Shown here in pieces: positions 7,152 to 13,209 of a DNA stretch of 13,209 bases. Positions within the stretch are counted from its first letter, which is position 1. Each line of letters starts with the position of its first letter. The DNA lies in the NCBI GenBank assembly GCA_028691575.1, contig JAQUYY010000029.1, positions 1-13,209 on the forward strand, written 5' to 3'. The translations under genes and the position numbers were made by a program. Under the pieces are notes generated by a model. That model searched no databases. It saw only the letters and a program-made list of their open reading frames with translations, and was not told the DNA's origin. This DNA is from Candidatus Gastranaerophilales bacterium. GTDB taxonomy: Bacteria > Cyanobacteriota > Vampirovibrionia > Gastranaerophilales > JAQUYY01.

Positions 7152-8357
7152 TATATTATTGCCGTTTATAAAAACATTTTCACAATTAAAGGTTATTTTA
7201 TTTCTGATAGAAAAATCGGCAGTTTTATTTACGGCAATTTCTCCTAAATCATTTAAATCTAAATTTTGAGCAGGATTATAAGATGCAAATTTTATGAAAT
7301 CGTTTAGAGAAATTTTTATTTGTTCTTGCAAAATTTTATATATGTCGTCTAAAAGCATCAAACTGCCAGCCATTATTCCTTTTTGATTTATTGCACGGTT
7401 ACCGTCTTTAAAAATTTGTTCTCCTGCAAAAAAAGCTGAATTCTCTTCAGAATGAGCAAGAGGAAGACTATCGCTTATAAAAACAATTCTATCCTTAGGC
7501 TTAGTTTTTAAAGCTAATTCAAGCATTTGAGGGTGAATATGAACACTATCGGCAATAATTTCCGTATAAATTTCATCGTTAATAAGCGCTTCCGCTGTTA
7601 ATGACGGAGTTCTGTGATGAAGAGGAGGCATTGCATTAAATAAATGAGTAATTTGTCTTAATCCTTTTGCAATAGCTTTTTTTGTTTCTTCAAAATTTGC
7701 ACAGGAATGCCCTGCTGATGGAATAATGTTTTTGGATTTTAAATAACTTGTAAAATTAAAATCTTTATCTAATTCAGGTGCATAAGCAACGATTTTAATA
7801 TGTTCATTCTCCAGTTTTTGGAATTCTTCGACGGTTGGCTCAATGAGAATTTCTTTCGGGTGAATACCCTTATATTTAGGATTCAAAAAAGGACCTTCAA
7901 GCTGAATCCCTACAATTTTTGTGCAGTTTGGAAGATTTTTGTTTATTATGTTTGAAATTTTTTCAATTTGAATTTTTAATTTTGCAGTTTTATCACTCGC
8001 TAATGTTGGAACAATCGCAGTTATACCATGTTTTGGAAGTTGTTTTAGCAGATAAATTATTTCATCCTCAGATGCAGTATTAAAATTGCAATCATAAGCT
8101 CCATGAATATGTTGATCAATTAATCCGGGAGTAATTAACTTATCTTTTGCATCAATTACAACAATATTTTTAGGATTAATCAGATTTTCATCAATATCAT
8201 CAATTGCAGCAATTTTATTTTGAAAAACGATGAAATCACTTTGTCTGATTTCATTTGCAAAGACAACTTGCCCGTTAATTATTGCAAATGCAGTATTTTC
8301 GCCTACATTTTCTACTTCAATAATATTAAAAATCTTTATAAATTCTTTTATATTCAT
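7137..8357 (-). CDS. nagA: N-acetylglucosamine-6-phosphate deacetylase NagA
   Basis: NagA removes acetate from GlcNAc-6-phosphate, giving glucosamine-6-phosphate for glycolysis or cell-wall recycling. The 406 residues include the amidohydrolase signatures: HIHG (H83, H85) after LITPGLID, metal ligand E154 in IQLEGPFLNPKYKGIHP, H217 in SAGHSCANFEE, H238 in THLFNAMPPLHHRTP, H273, and catalytic D296 in FISDSLPL. The usual family start aligns near residue 22, so about 20 extra N-terminal residues precede it; no ATG, GTG or TTG lies in frame to replace the ATG at 8357. No Shine-Dalgarno is visible, and the ATG begins only 8 bases after a TATAAT. No nagB or transporter is adjacent; tpiA lies upstream behind a terminator, so nagA seems to have its own promoter. 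Its 3' end overlaps the convergent HD-GYP gene by 15 bases. Confidence 0.94.
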   Translation of the reverse strand: MNIKEFIKIFNIIEVENVGENTAFAIINGQVVFANEIRQSDFIVFQNKIAAIDDIDENLINPKNIVVIDAKDKLITPGLIDQHIHGAYDCNFNTASEDEIIYLLKQLPKHGITAIVPTLASDKTAKLKIQIEKISNIINKNLPNCTKIVGIQLEGPFLNPKYKGIHPKEILIEPTVEEFQKLENEHIKIVAYAPELDKDFNFTSYLKSKNIIPSAGHSCANFEETKKAIAKGLRQITHLFNAMPPLHHRTPSLTAEALINDEIYTEIIADSVHIHPQMLELALKTKPKDRIVFISDSLPLAHSEENSAFFAGEQIFKDGNRAINQKGIMAGSLMLLDDIYKILQEQIKISLNDFIKFASYNPAQNLDLNDLGEIAVNKTADFSIRNKITFNCENVFINGNNISIFF

Positions 8358-8364
8358 AGGTACT

Positions 8365-8373
8365 ATTATAGCA
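8365..8373 (-). promoter_or_regulatory. Extended -10 promoter of nagA
   Basis: On the minus strand TGCTATAAT (8373-8365) is a perfect extended -10 element, seven bases before the nagA ATG. No acceptable -35 box is present 16-18 bases upstream, as is usual for extended -10 promoters. A second TATAAT at 8387-8382 could give a start slightly further upstream. Either way the leader would be very short (0 to about 18 bases) and without a Shine-Dalgarno. Confidence 0.5.
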
Positions 8374-8410
8374 CAGCAAATATTATAAAGTTTTGTTATT
8401 AAAAAAACTT

Positions 8411-8444
8411 CAAAAAGACTCTTTAACGTTAAAGAGTCTTTTTG
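8411..8444 (-). terminator. Rho-independent terminator of tpiA
   Basis: These 34 bases are a perfect palindrome: arm 8411-8427 (contains AAAAAGACTCTTTAAC) pairs with 8428-8444 without mismatch. On the minus strand it lies 25 bases beyond the tpiA stop, and its right arm ends in a T run followed by further T-rich sequence (8407-8401), the classic intrinsic terminator form. The A/T-flanked symmetry would also let it work on the plus strand, but no plus-strand gene ends here. It separates tpiA from nagA. Confidence 0.88.
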
Positions 8445-8468
8445 TATTATTTAAGTTTTTAAATTTTA

Positions 8469-9242
8469 CTATTTAACAGAGCCTGTGACAATGTTTACAA
8501 AACTATCGGCTTTTAAGCTTGCTCCGCCGACTAAAGCACCGTCAATATCAGATTGAGCCATTTGCTCTTCAATTGTATCAGGTTTTACGCTTCCGCCATA
8601 AAGAATTCTGATGGCATCAGCAGATTCTGCTCCGGCAACTTCGGCAACAACGTTTCTAATCATTTTAATAACACGGTTAGCTTCAGTTGAATCACAAGTT
8701 TTGCCTGTTCCAATTGCCCAGATTGGCTCATATGCGATTACTGATTTTGCAACATCTTCTTTAGAAATACCTTCTAATGCACCTTTAATTTGTGATGAAA
8801 TGTGAGCATCGGTAATGCCTTCTTCTCTTTGTTCAAGAGTTTCACCACAGCAAATAATAGGAATCAAGCCTTTTTCTAAAACAGCTTTTGCTTTTTTGTT
8901 AATCATTTCATCAGTTTCAGAAAAATACTGTCTTCTTTCGCTATGACCGATAATTACATATTCAACGCCGAATTCTTGCAACATAGGAACGGAAACTTCA
9001 CCTGTATAAGCGCCTGATTCTTCCCAATAGCAGTTTTGTGCGGCTAATTTTACTTTTCCGCAACCACATTTTTTAATAGCATCATTAACTGCGCTAATTG
9101 ATACAAATACAGGTGCTACAACGATTTCGGGAAGTATTGTTTCGTTTTTCACTCCATCCATAATTTCGTTTACCAGCTCAACAGAAGCTGAAGATAAATT
9201 ATTTAATTTCCAGTTTCCTGCGATAATAGGTTTTCTTGACAT
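8469..9242 (-). CDS. tpiA: Triosephosphate isomerase TpiA
   Basis: TpiA interconverts dihydroxyacetone phosphate and glyceraldehyde-3-phosphate in glycolysis and gluconeogenesis, in the cytoplasm. At 257 residues it is of normal length. Residues 9-14 are GNWKLN (substrate-binding N10 and K12; the more usual form is GNWKMN), the catalytic histidine H100 lies in IIGHSERR, the catalytic glutamate E172 in AYEPIWAIGTGK including the mobile loop, and the phosphate-binding segments YGGSVKPDT and GALVGGASLK close the barrel. The ATG at 9242 has a strong GAAGGAG (9255-9249) six bases upstream, one of the best Shine-Dalgarno sites here. It is a single-gene unit: a palindromic terminator follows, and a divergent cation-efflux gene with a repeat element lies upstream. 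None of the other lower-glycolysis genes often next to tpiA (gap, pgk, gpmI) is present in the window. Confidence 0.97.
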   Translation of the reverse strand: MSRKPIIAGNWKLNNLSSASVELVNEIMDGVKNETILPEIVVAPVFVSISAVNDAIKKCGCGKVKLAAQNCYWEESGAYTGEVSVPMLQEFGVEYVIIGHSERRQYFSETDEMINKKAKAVLEKGLIPIICCGETLEQREEGITDAHISSQIKGALEGISKEDVAKSVIAYEPIWAIGTGKTCDSTEANRVIKMIRNVVAEVAGAESADAIRILYGGSVKPDTIEEQMAQSDIDGALVGGASLKADSFVNIVTGSVK

Positions 9243-9342
9243 TTTTTTCTCCTTCTTTATTTAATATCTGAATTTATTTTACTAAAAACACATTCGAAAT
9301 TAAAACATTTTCTTCTTTATAACAAATACAAATAAAACTTGT

Positions 9343-9402
9343 GTCATCCCATATTTATTACGGGATCGCAAAAACATGACGATACCGCAACAAGTGCGGT
9401 AT
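9343..9402. repeat. Composite palindromic intergenic repeat element
   Basis: Within the spacer between tpiA and the cation-efflux gene are nested inverted repeats. GTCAT (9343-9347) pairs with ATGAC (9376-9380). Inside it ATCCC (9346-9350, sharing two bases) pairs with GGGAT (9362-9366). Next, ATACCGCA (9382-9389) pairs perfectly with TGCGGTAT (9395-9402) around an ACAAG loop. It is richer in G+C than the surrounding spacer. The GTCATCCC...GGGATC form resembles dispersed palindromic repeats known from several bacterial genomes; whether this one is repeated elsewhere cannot be seen here. A T run follows at 9411-9416, but no plus-strand gene ends upstream, so a terminator role is unlikely. Confidence 0.55.
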
Positions 9403-9446
9403 AACCTTATTTTTTTAAATAAAAATCAAAATACATAAAGTTAGAA

Positions 9447-9475
9447 TTGACATAAGTTAAAAGGTGTATTTTAAT
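9447..9475 (+). promoter_or_regulatory. Sigma70-type promoter of the cation-efflux gene
   Basis: A perfect TTGACA (9447-9452) is followed by a 17-base spacer and TTTAAT (9470-9475, one mismatch to TATAAT). The predicted start near 9482 is only about four bases before the ATG at 9486, implying an almost leaderless transcript. There is no Shine-Dalgarno between the -10 box and the ATG. Confidence 0.6.
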
Positions 9476-9485
9476 ATTATTAATT

Positions 9486-10382
9486 ATGAAAAAAATTCAA
9501 TCTGAAATAAAAAATATAAAAGAAATAACCTGGATAGGGTTAGTTCTTAATTTATTGCTTAGTGCTTTAAAAATGTTTGCAGGGTATTTCGGCAACAGTC
9601 AAGCTGTTTTTGCCGATGGAATTCATAGTTTATCAGATTTATCAACTGATGTAGCTGTATTAATAGGCGTAAATTATTGGTCTCAGCCACCGGATGTACA
9701 GCATCCCCATGGACATAAACGAATAGAAACCATAATAACTGCGATGATTGGTATTTTGCTGTTTTTAGTTGGGATGGGGCTTATTTACAATGCAATCATA
9801 ACTTTTTTTGAAAACGGAACAAATGCTCCCAGTTACATTGCACTAATTGCTGCACTTATTTCAATTATATCTAAAGAAATATTATACAGATGGACTTTAT
9901 TTGTTGGGCAAAAGCATAATTCATCTGCAGTAATTGCAAATGCGTGGCATCATCGTTCAGATAGTTTGAGCTCAATTCCTGCGGCAATAGCTGTTTTGGG
10001 TTCAATAATTTTTAAAGACCTTTACTATCTGGATAATATCGGAGCAATAATTGTTTCAGCTTTTATTTTGCAAGCAGCATGGGAAATAGCTAACCCTGCA
10101 TTCAGCGAATTGACCGACAAAGGTGCTCCCGAAGAATTTTATGACGAAATTGAAAAAATTGCACTTTCTGTTAATGAAATTATTGAAATTCATAAATGCC
10201 GAACAAGATATTTAGGTTCAAAACTTCAATTAGACTTACATGTGGTCATAAATGGCGAATTAACGGTTCGTCAGGCTCATGATATAACACTGCAGCTTGA
10301 AAGAAAATTACATAAAAAATGTCCGATCATCGGAGATATTTTAATCCATACAGAGCCCGACGAGGAAAAAATAAGGAAATAA
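9486..10382 (+). CDS. Cation diffusion facilitator (CDF) family metal efflux transporter
   Basis: CDF proteins export divalent metals (Zn, Mn, Fe, Co or Cd) from the cytoplasm in exchange for protons. The 298 residues show six likely membrane helices between about 14 and 205 and a cytoplasmic C-terminal domain (about 212-290) with the usual ferredoxin-like pattern, including HDITLQLERKL and ILIHTEPDE. Metal-site motifs are visible: ADGIHSLSD in helix 2 (D44, H47, D51) and HHRSD in helix 5 (H155, H156, D159). The HPHGHKRIE segment (about 73-81) is the conserved loop after helix 2. Metal specificity cannot be told from these residues. It is first in a two-gene unit with galT, which starts two bases after its stop. 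The ATG lacks a Shine-Dalgarno and lies close behind a good promoter. Confidence 0.93.
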   Translation: MKKIQSEIKNIKEITWIGLVLNLLLSALKMFAGYFGNSQAVFADGIHSLSDLSTDVAVLIGVNYWSQPPDVQHPHGHKRIETIITAMIGILLFLVGMGLIYNAIITFFENGTNAPSYIALIAALISIISKEILYRWTLFVGQKHNSSAVIANAWHHRSDSLSSIPAAIAVLGSIIFKDLYYLDNIGAIIVSAFILQAAWEIANPAFSELTDKGAPEEFYDEIEKIALSVNEIIEIHKCRTRYLGSKLQLDLHVVINGELTVRQAHDITLQLERKLHKKCPIIGDILIHTEPDEEKIRK

Positions 10383-10384
10383 CA

Positions 10385-11383
10385 ATGCCTGAATTTCGAA
10401 AAAATATAATAACCGAGGAATGGGCATCAATAGCGACAGAAAGAGCAAAAAGACCGGAGGCGCACATAATTTCAGGCGACGAGGTTTTAGGAATTGAACA
10501 TAATTCAAATTGTCCTTTTTGCTATGGAAATGAGCTTTTAACCCCTTTAGAAATTTCTTCTGTCAGAAATAACGATTCAAAACCAAACACAGAAGGTTGG
10601 CAAATCAGGGTTGTTCCTAATAAATTTCCTGCTTTTGATAAAAACGGTAAATTTGATAAAAATGAAAAAAATACTTATGCTTATGGCGAGGCAGAAGTAA
10701 TCATAGACAGTCCTCATCACTGTCAACCGCCGTCTTTATTTGAAATTGAGCAAATAGAACTTTTATTAAAAGCCTATAAAGAACGTTATGATTTTCATAA
10801 ACAAAATAAAAAATTAAATTATGTTTTGATTTTTAGAAACAATGGGAAATCAGCAGGGGCAAGCCTTCCACACCCTCATAGCCAATTAATTGCAACTCCT
10901 GTAGTACCACCAACTGTTAAAAAAGAAATGAACGGGGCTGAAAAATTTTTCAATGAAAATGAAAAATGTGTGTTTTGCCATTTAATTGAAGAAGAAATAA
11001 AAGAAAACAAACGTATAATTGCTCAAAATGACGATTTTATAGCATTTTGTCCGTTTGCATCGTTTTATTCTTTTGAAACATGGATTATCCCCAAATTTCA
11101 TAGTGCAAATTTTGAGGTTATTACAGAAAGTCAGCTTAAAAACTTTGCTAAAATATACAAAATAACTATGTTTAAACTTCATAAAGGTTTTAATAATCCG
11201 CCATATAATTATTATATCCACACATCTCCTCTCCAAGAAAATTGTGATAAATTTTACCATTGGCATATGGAGATAATACCAAAATTCACTTTCCCAGCAG
11301 GGTTTGAGCTTGGAACAGGAATTTTTATTAATAGTTCTGTTCCTGAAGATTGCGCTAAGTTTTTAAATTCGATAAAAAATTAA
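10385..11383 (+). CDS. galT: Galactose-1-phosphate uridylyltransferase family protein (GalT-like)
   Basis: GalT swaps UMP between UDP-glucose and galactose-1-phosphate in the Leloir pathway. The 332 residues open with MPEFRKNIITEEWASIATERAKRP, the typical GalT start. Visible are the zinc pair C43/C46 in CPFC, HH at 111-112, and the active-site HPHSQ at 163-167, where H165 is the nucleophile that carries the nucleotide. A second CxxC (C195, C198 in CVFCH) and YHWHMEIIP (about 291-299) mark the second HIT-like half. The start at 10385 is preceded by AAGGA seven bases upstream; the frame is open further back to 10319 inside the CDF gene but without family match. No galK, galE or galM is adjacent. 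Some close relatives act on ADP-glucose or other sugar-1-phosphates, so substrate is not certain. Its stop abuts the stop of the convergent TolC gene. Confidence 0.87.
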   Translation: MPEFRKNIITEEWASIATERAKRPEAHIISGDEVLGIEHNSNCPFCYGNELLTPLEISSVRNNDSKPNTEGWQIRVVPNKFPAFDKNGKFDKNEKNTYAYGEAEVIIDSPHHCQPPSLFEIEQIELLLKAYKERYDFHKQNKKLNYVLIFRNNGKSAGASLPHPHSQLIATPVVPPTVKKEMNGAEKFFNENEKCVFCHLIEEEIKENKRIIAQNDDFIAFCPFASFYSFETWIIPKFHSANFEVITESQLKNFAKIYKITMFKLHKGFNNPPYNYYIHTSPLQENCDKFYHWHMEIIPKFTFPAGFELGTGIFINSSVPEDCAKFLNSIKN

Positions 11384-13033
11384 TTATTCTGCTATTTCAA
11401 TTTTTTTATCAAACTTTTCTTTTTGGGATTCGTTTTTTTCTTCTTGTTTATTAAGTTTTGAAGCAGAACCAATATCCAGTTTATTTGGCGGTTTTTGTGG
11501 GTTTTTGGGGTGGTCTTTGTAGCCGTTAATTACATTATCTTCTGTAATTACGCCCATATCAAACAAAAGTTGTGCTTGAGTTATATTATAAGCAATAATT
11601 GCATCAAGAAGGTTGATTTTTGCCGTAGTAGCTGTTACCTGAGATTGAAGGACATCAACAAATATCCCAACGCCTGCTTCTAGCCTGATAAAAGCCAATC
11701 TTAAACTTTCTATTGCCGATTCAACTTCTTCTCTAGTAGCTTTTACAACTGCCTTTGCGGTAAAGGTATTATAATAAGATTTCAAAATATTTTCTCTTAC
11801 TGTTCTAATTGTATTTTCAAACTCATATTGAGCTTGATTTACTTCTGCTCCTTTTTCTCTAATTGCAGTATATGGCTCTAAACCCAATCCCATAAGCGGT
11901 GTCCAGCTAGCAAATAGGCCAATTCCATAGTTTCTGTTTACTCCTAGATCTACAGTTCCTTCATCGGCTACTTGTGCACGCATCGAAACTTGAGGAATAT
12001 AAGCCGAATACAATGCTTTTTGAACTGCTTTTGCCGTTCTGACATCAAATTCTGCTGATTTTATATCGGGTCTCGATTGAACTGATATTTCTGCAAGTTC
12101 ATCTAAACCAAAAAATTCATTAACCAAAATTTTTTCTTCCACATCTTCTTCTACCGGAAATAAGGGAGTAAAAATGTTAATTCCGATAGTATTTGCCAAC
12201 TGAGCCTGACTTAGTCTAAAACTGTTATAAGACTCTATTAAAAGCTGTTTTGACCTTGCAACTTCAGCCTCAGCTCTTAGTACATCAAATTTTGTTCCGA
12301 TACCGGCTTCAAATTGCATTTGGTTTAAAGTCAACTGCGCTTCTGTTTGTTTCAAATTCCGCTCTAAAATTTTTATACTGAGTTTATCTCGCAAAAGTTC
12401 ATAATATTGAAATGTTGTATCAAAAATAACTTGCTGACGGGTTAAATTCAAATCATACTGTCTTGAATAATATTCATTTTTAGCGGCATTTATTTCAAAA
12501 TACCTTCTTAATCCTGTAAAAATATCCCATTGAAGAATTAATCTAGAGGAAATAGGAGTTTCATTAACACTGATAGGAATAACTCCGCTTACAACAAACT
12601 CACCGCTAAGGCGTGAAATTTCATATTCATAAAACATATCAGGCAATAAACTTGTTGAAACATTGTAATATCGCCATTTACCCGCATCTTGAAATGCTGT
12701 TATGATTTTTAAATCATAGTTATTTTTTAAAGAAATATTAATTGCCTGATCAAGTGAAATCGGACAAACTTTTAGCTCCAAATTATATTCAATAGCTGAT
12801 TTCAAGTCTATATCATCAGTTGCTTCTTTTTTTATCTGTTCAAATACTGATGATGGTTTCTCCTCAATTGGCTTTAATCCTGGCGTTGAATAATCTTTTT
12901 CAAAAGGTGGTGGAGGTTCTAAATTTATTTCATCCGTAATGGAATTTTGCGCATACACAGCTAAAAAGCAGTTATTGCAAAGCAATAACGCCATTAACCA
13001 TAACGCCACAATTTTATGAGTACATTTATACAT
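11384..13033 (-). CDS. TolC-family outer membrane efflux/secretion protein
   Basis: TolC-like proteins form trimeric channels through outer membrane and periplasm for drug efflux or type I secretion. Counting from the ATG at 13033, residues 1-28 are a signal peptide (K-containing start, hydrophobic LWLMALLLCNNCFLA core, likely cleavage after VYA). A proline-rich stretch follows near 40-65, then two OEP repeats, each a long helical hairpin plus strands: the first begins CPISLDQAINISLKNNYDLKI, the second near SVQSRPDIKSAEFDVRTAK. The last 45 or so residues are a Lys/Pro/Glu-rich tail. A TTG at 13054 would add seven residues before the signal peptide; neither start has a clear Shine-Dalgarno, and I prefer the ATG because it gives a standard signal peptide. 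No membrane-fusion or inner-membrane pump gene adjoins, so its partner is unknown. Mature length is above E. coli TolC. Confidence 0.9.
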   Translation of the reverse strand: MYKCTHKIVALWLMALLLCNNCFLAVYAQNSITDEINLEPPPPFEKDYSTPGLKPIEEKPSSVFEQIKKEATDDIDLKSAIEYNLELKVCPISLDQAINISLKNNYDLKIITAFQDAGKWRYYNVSTSLLPDMFYEYEISRLSGEFVVSGVIPISVNETPISSRLILQWDIFTGLRRYFEINAAKNEYYSRQYDLNLTRQQVIFDTTFQYYELLRDKLSIKILERNLKQTEAQLTLNQMQFEAGIGTKFDVLRAEAEVARSKQLLIESYNSFRLSQAQLANTIGINIFTPLFPVEEDVEEKILVNEFFGLDELAEISVQSRPDIKSAEFDVRTAKAVQKALYSAYIPQVSMRAQVADEGTVDLGVNRNYGIGLFASWTPLMGLGLEPYTAIREKGAEVNQAQYEFENTIRTVRENILKSYYNTFTAKAVVKATREEVESAIESLRLAFIRLEAGVGIFVDVLQSQVTATTAKINLLDAIIAYNITQAQLLFDMGVITEDNVINGYKDHPKNPQKPPNKLDIGSASKLNKQEEKNESQKEKFDKKIEIAE

Positions 13034-13151
13034 TTTAAATGACCAAATATTCAAATTTATTTATAAAGTTTAATTAAAATTTGTATTTAAAACTATTGGA
13101 CTATTAATAAAATTAAATAACCTGATAAAATATAATCAGTGGGGTAATTAA

Positions 13152-13209
13152 TTGTTAAAATTATTGCATAGGTTATTAAATATGAAATGTAAAAATTGTA
13201 ATCGTGAAT
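13152..13209 (+). CDS. Start of a possible zinc-ribbon protein, cut by window edge
   Basis: An open plus-strand frame runs off the right edge. From the ATG at 13182 it reads MKCKNCNRE, a CxxC start typical of small zinc-ribbon proteins. An in-frame TTG at 13152 would add ten residues (MLKLLHRLLN) and has GGGG (13141-13144) seven bases upstream, a better-spaced ribosome site than that of the ATG (TAGG, nine bases). A TATAAT lies at 13131-13136 without a convincing -35. Only 9 to 19 codons are visible, so both the gene and its start are tentative. It is divergent from the TolC gene. Confidence 0.4.
   Translation, partial: MLKLLHRLLNMKCKNCNRE

Noticed and set aside
9382..9416. Hairpin plus T run as a plus-strand terminator
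   Set aside because: No plus-strand gene ends upstream of it; tpiA is on the other strand. A repeat element explains it better.
10319..10384. Upstream extension of the galT frame into the CDF gene
   Set aside because: The extra 22 residues lie wholly inside the CDF coding end and match nothing in GalT; the ATG at 10385 has a well-placed AAGGA and gives the canonical N-terminus.
13034..13054. TTG start seven codons upstream of the TolC ATG
   Set aside because: No Shine-Dalgarno, and it would put extra residues before a complete signal peptide; the ATG at 13033 is the simpler start.
1..13209. CRISPR arrays, transposases, phage or defence genes, tRNA or rRNA
   Set aside because: Looked for by eye on both strands; no spaced direct repeats, mobile-element proteins, or cloverleaf or rRNA-like sequences were recognised.

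Overview
This is an AT-rich window in which every large open frame can be assigned to a known protein family. The organism looks like a flagellated bacterium with an outer membrane. The flagellar switch uses a FliY-type protein (CheC-like phosphatase region fused to a FliN domain), and a secreted TolC-like outer-membrane channel implies a diderm envelope. An AT-rich diderm with a FliY switch and mixed sugar-metabolism genes would fit the non-photosynthetic relatives of Cyanobacteria (Vampirovibrionia/Melainabacteria). This is inference only: the window has no rRNA or other lineage marker, and spirochaete-like or other diderm lineages cannot be excluded.

Layout. Positions 1-5792 on the minus strand form one tightly packed motility and chemotaxis cluster, in transcription order motA, a short motB, fliL, fliM, fliY, cheB, cheR. 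The cheR gene runs off the left edge. Spacers are 1 to about 60 bases, and a good sigma70-like promoter lies between motB and fliL. Divergent from motA is a plus-strand response regulator with an HD-GYP (cyclic-di-GMP phosphodiesterase) output domain at 6024-7151. Its last 15 bases overlap the convergent end of nagA (minus). Upstream of nagA come a perfect palindromic terminator and tpiA (minus). A small palindromic repeat element lies in the tpiA/cation-efflux divergent spacer. A plus-strand pair follows, a CDF cation-efflux protein and a GalT-like nucleotidyltransferase. The stop of galT directly abuts the stop of a convergent TolC-like gene. At the right edge a plus-strand gene with a CxxC start may begin.

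How the genes fit together. MotA/MotB are the stator, FliL is the stator-associated membrane protein, and FliM/FliY are the C-ring switch that reads CheY-P (FliY probably also dephosphorylates it). CheB and CheR are the methylesterase and methyltransferase that set receptor adaptation. The HD-GYP regulator probably lowers c-di-GMP, which usually favours motility. The right half is housekeeping and transport: glycolysis (TpiA), amino-sugar catabolism (NagA), sugar-1-phosphate nucleotidyl transfer (GalT), metal export (CDF) and an outer-membrane efflux/secretion channel.

The most notable observation is that MotB stops just where its peptidoglycan-binding domain should begin, and the fliL promoter starts one base after that stop. 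Other points are a FliY with both CheC active sites intact, several genes that seem to lack a Shine-Dalgarno sequence (two perhaps leaderless), and the intergenic repeat. I found no CRISPR array, transposase, phage gene, tRNA, rRNA or recognisable defence system, and I do not claim a new system.
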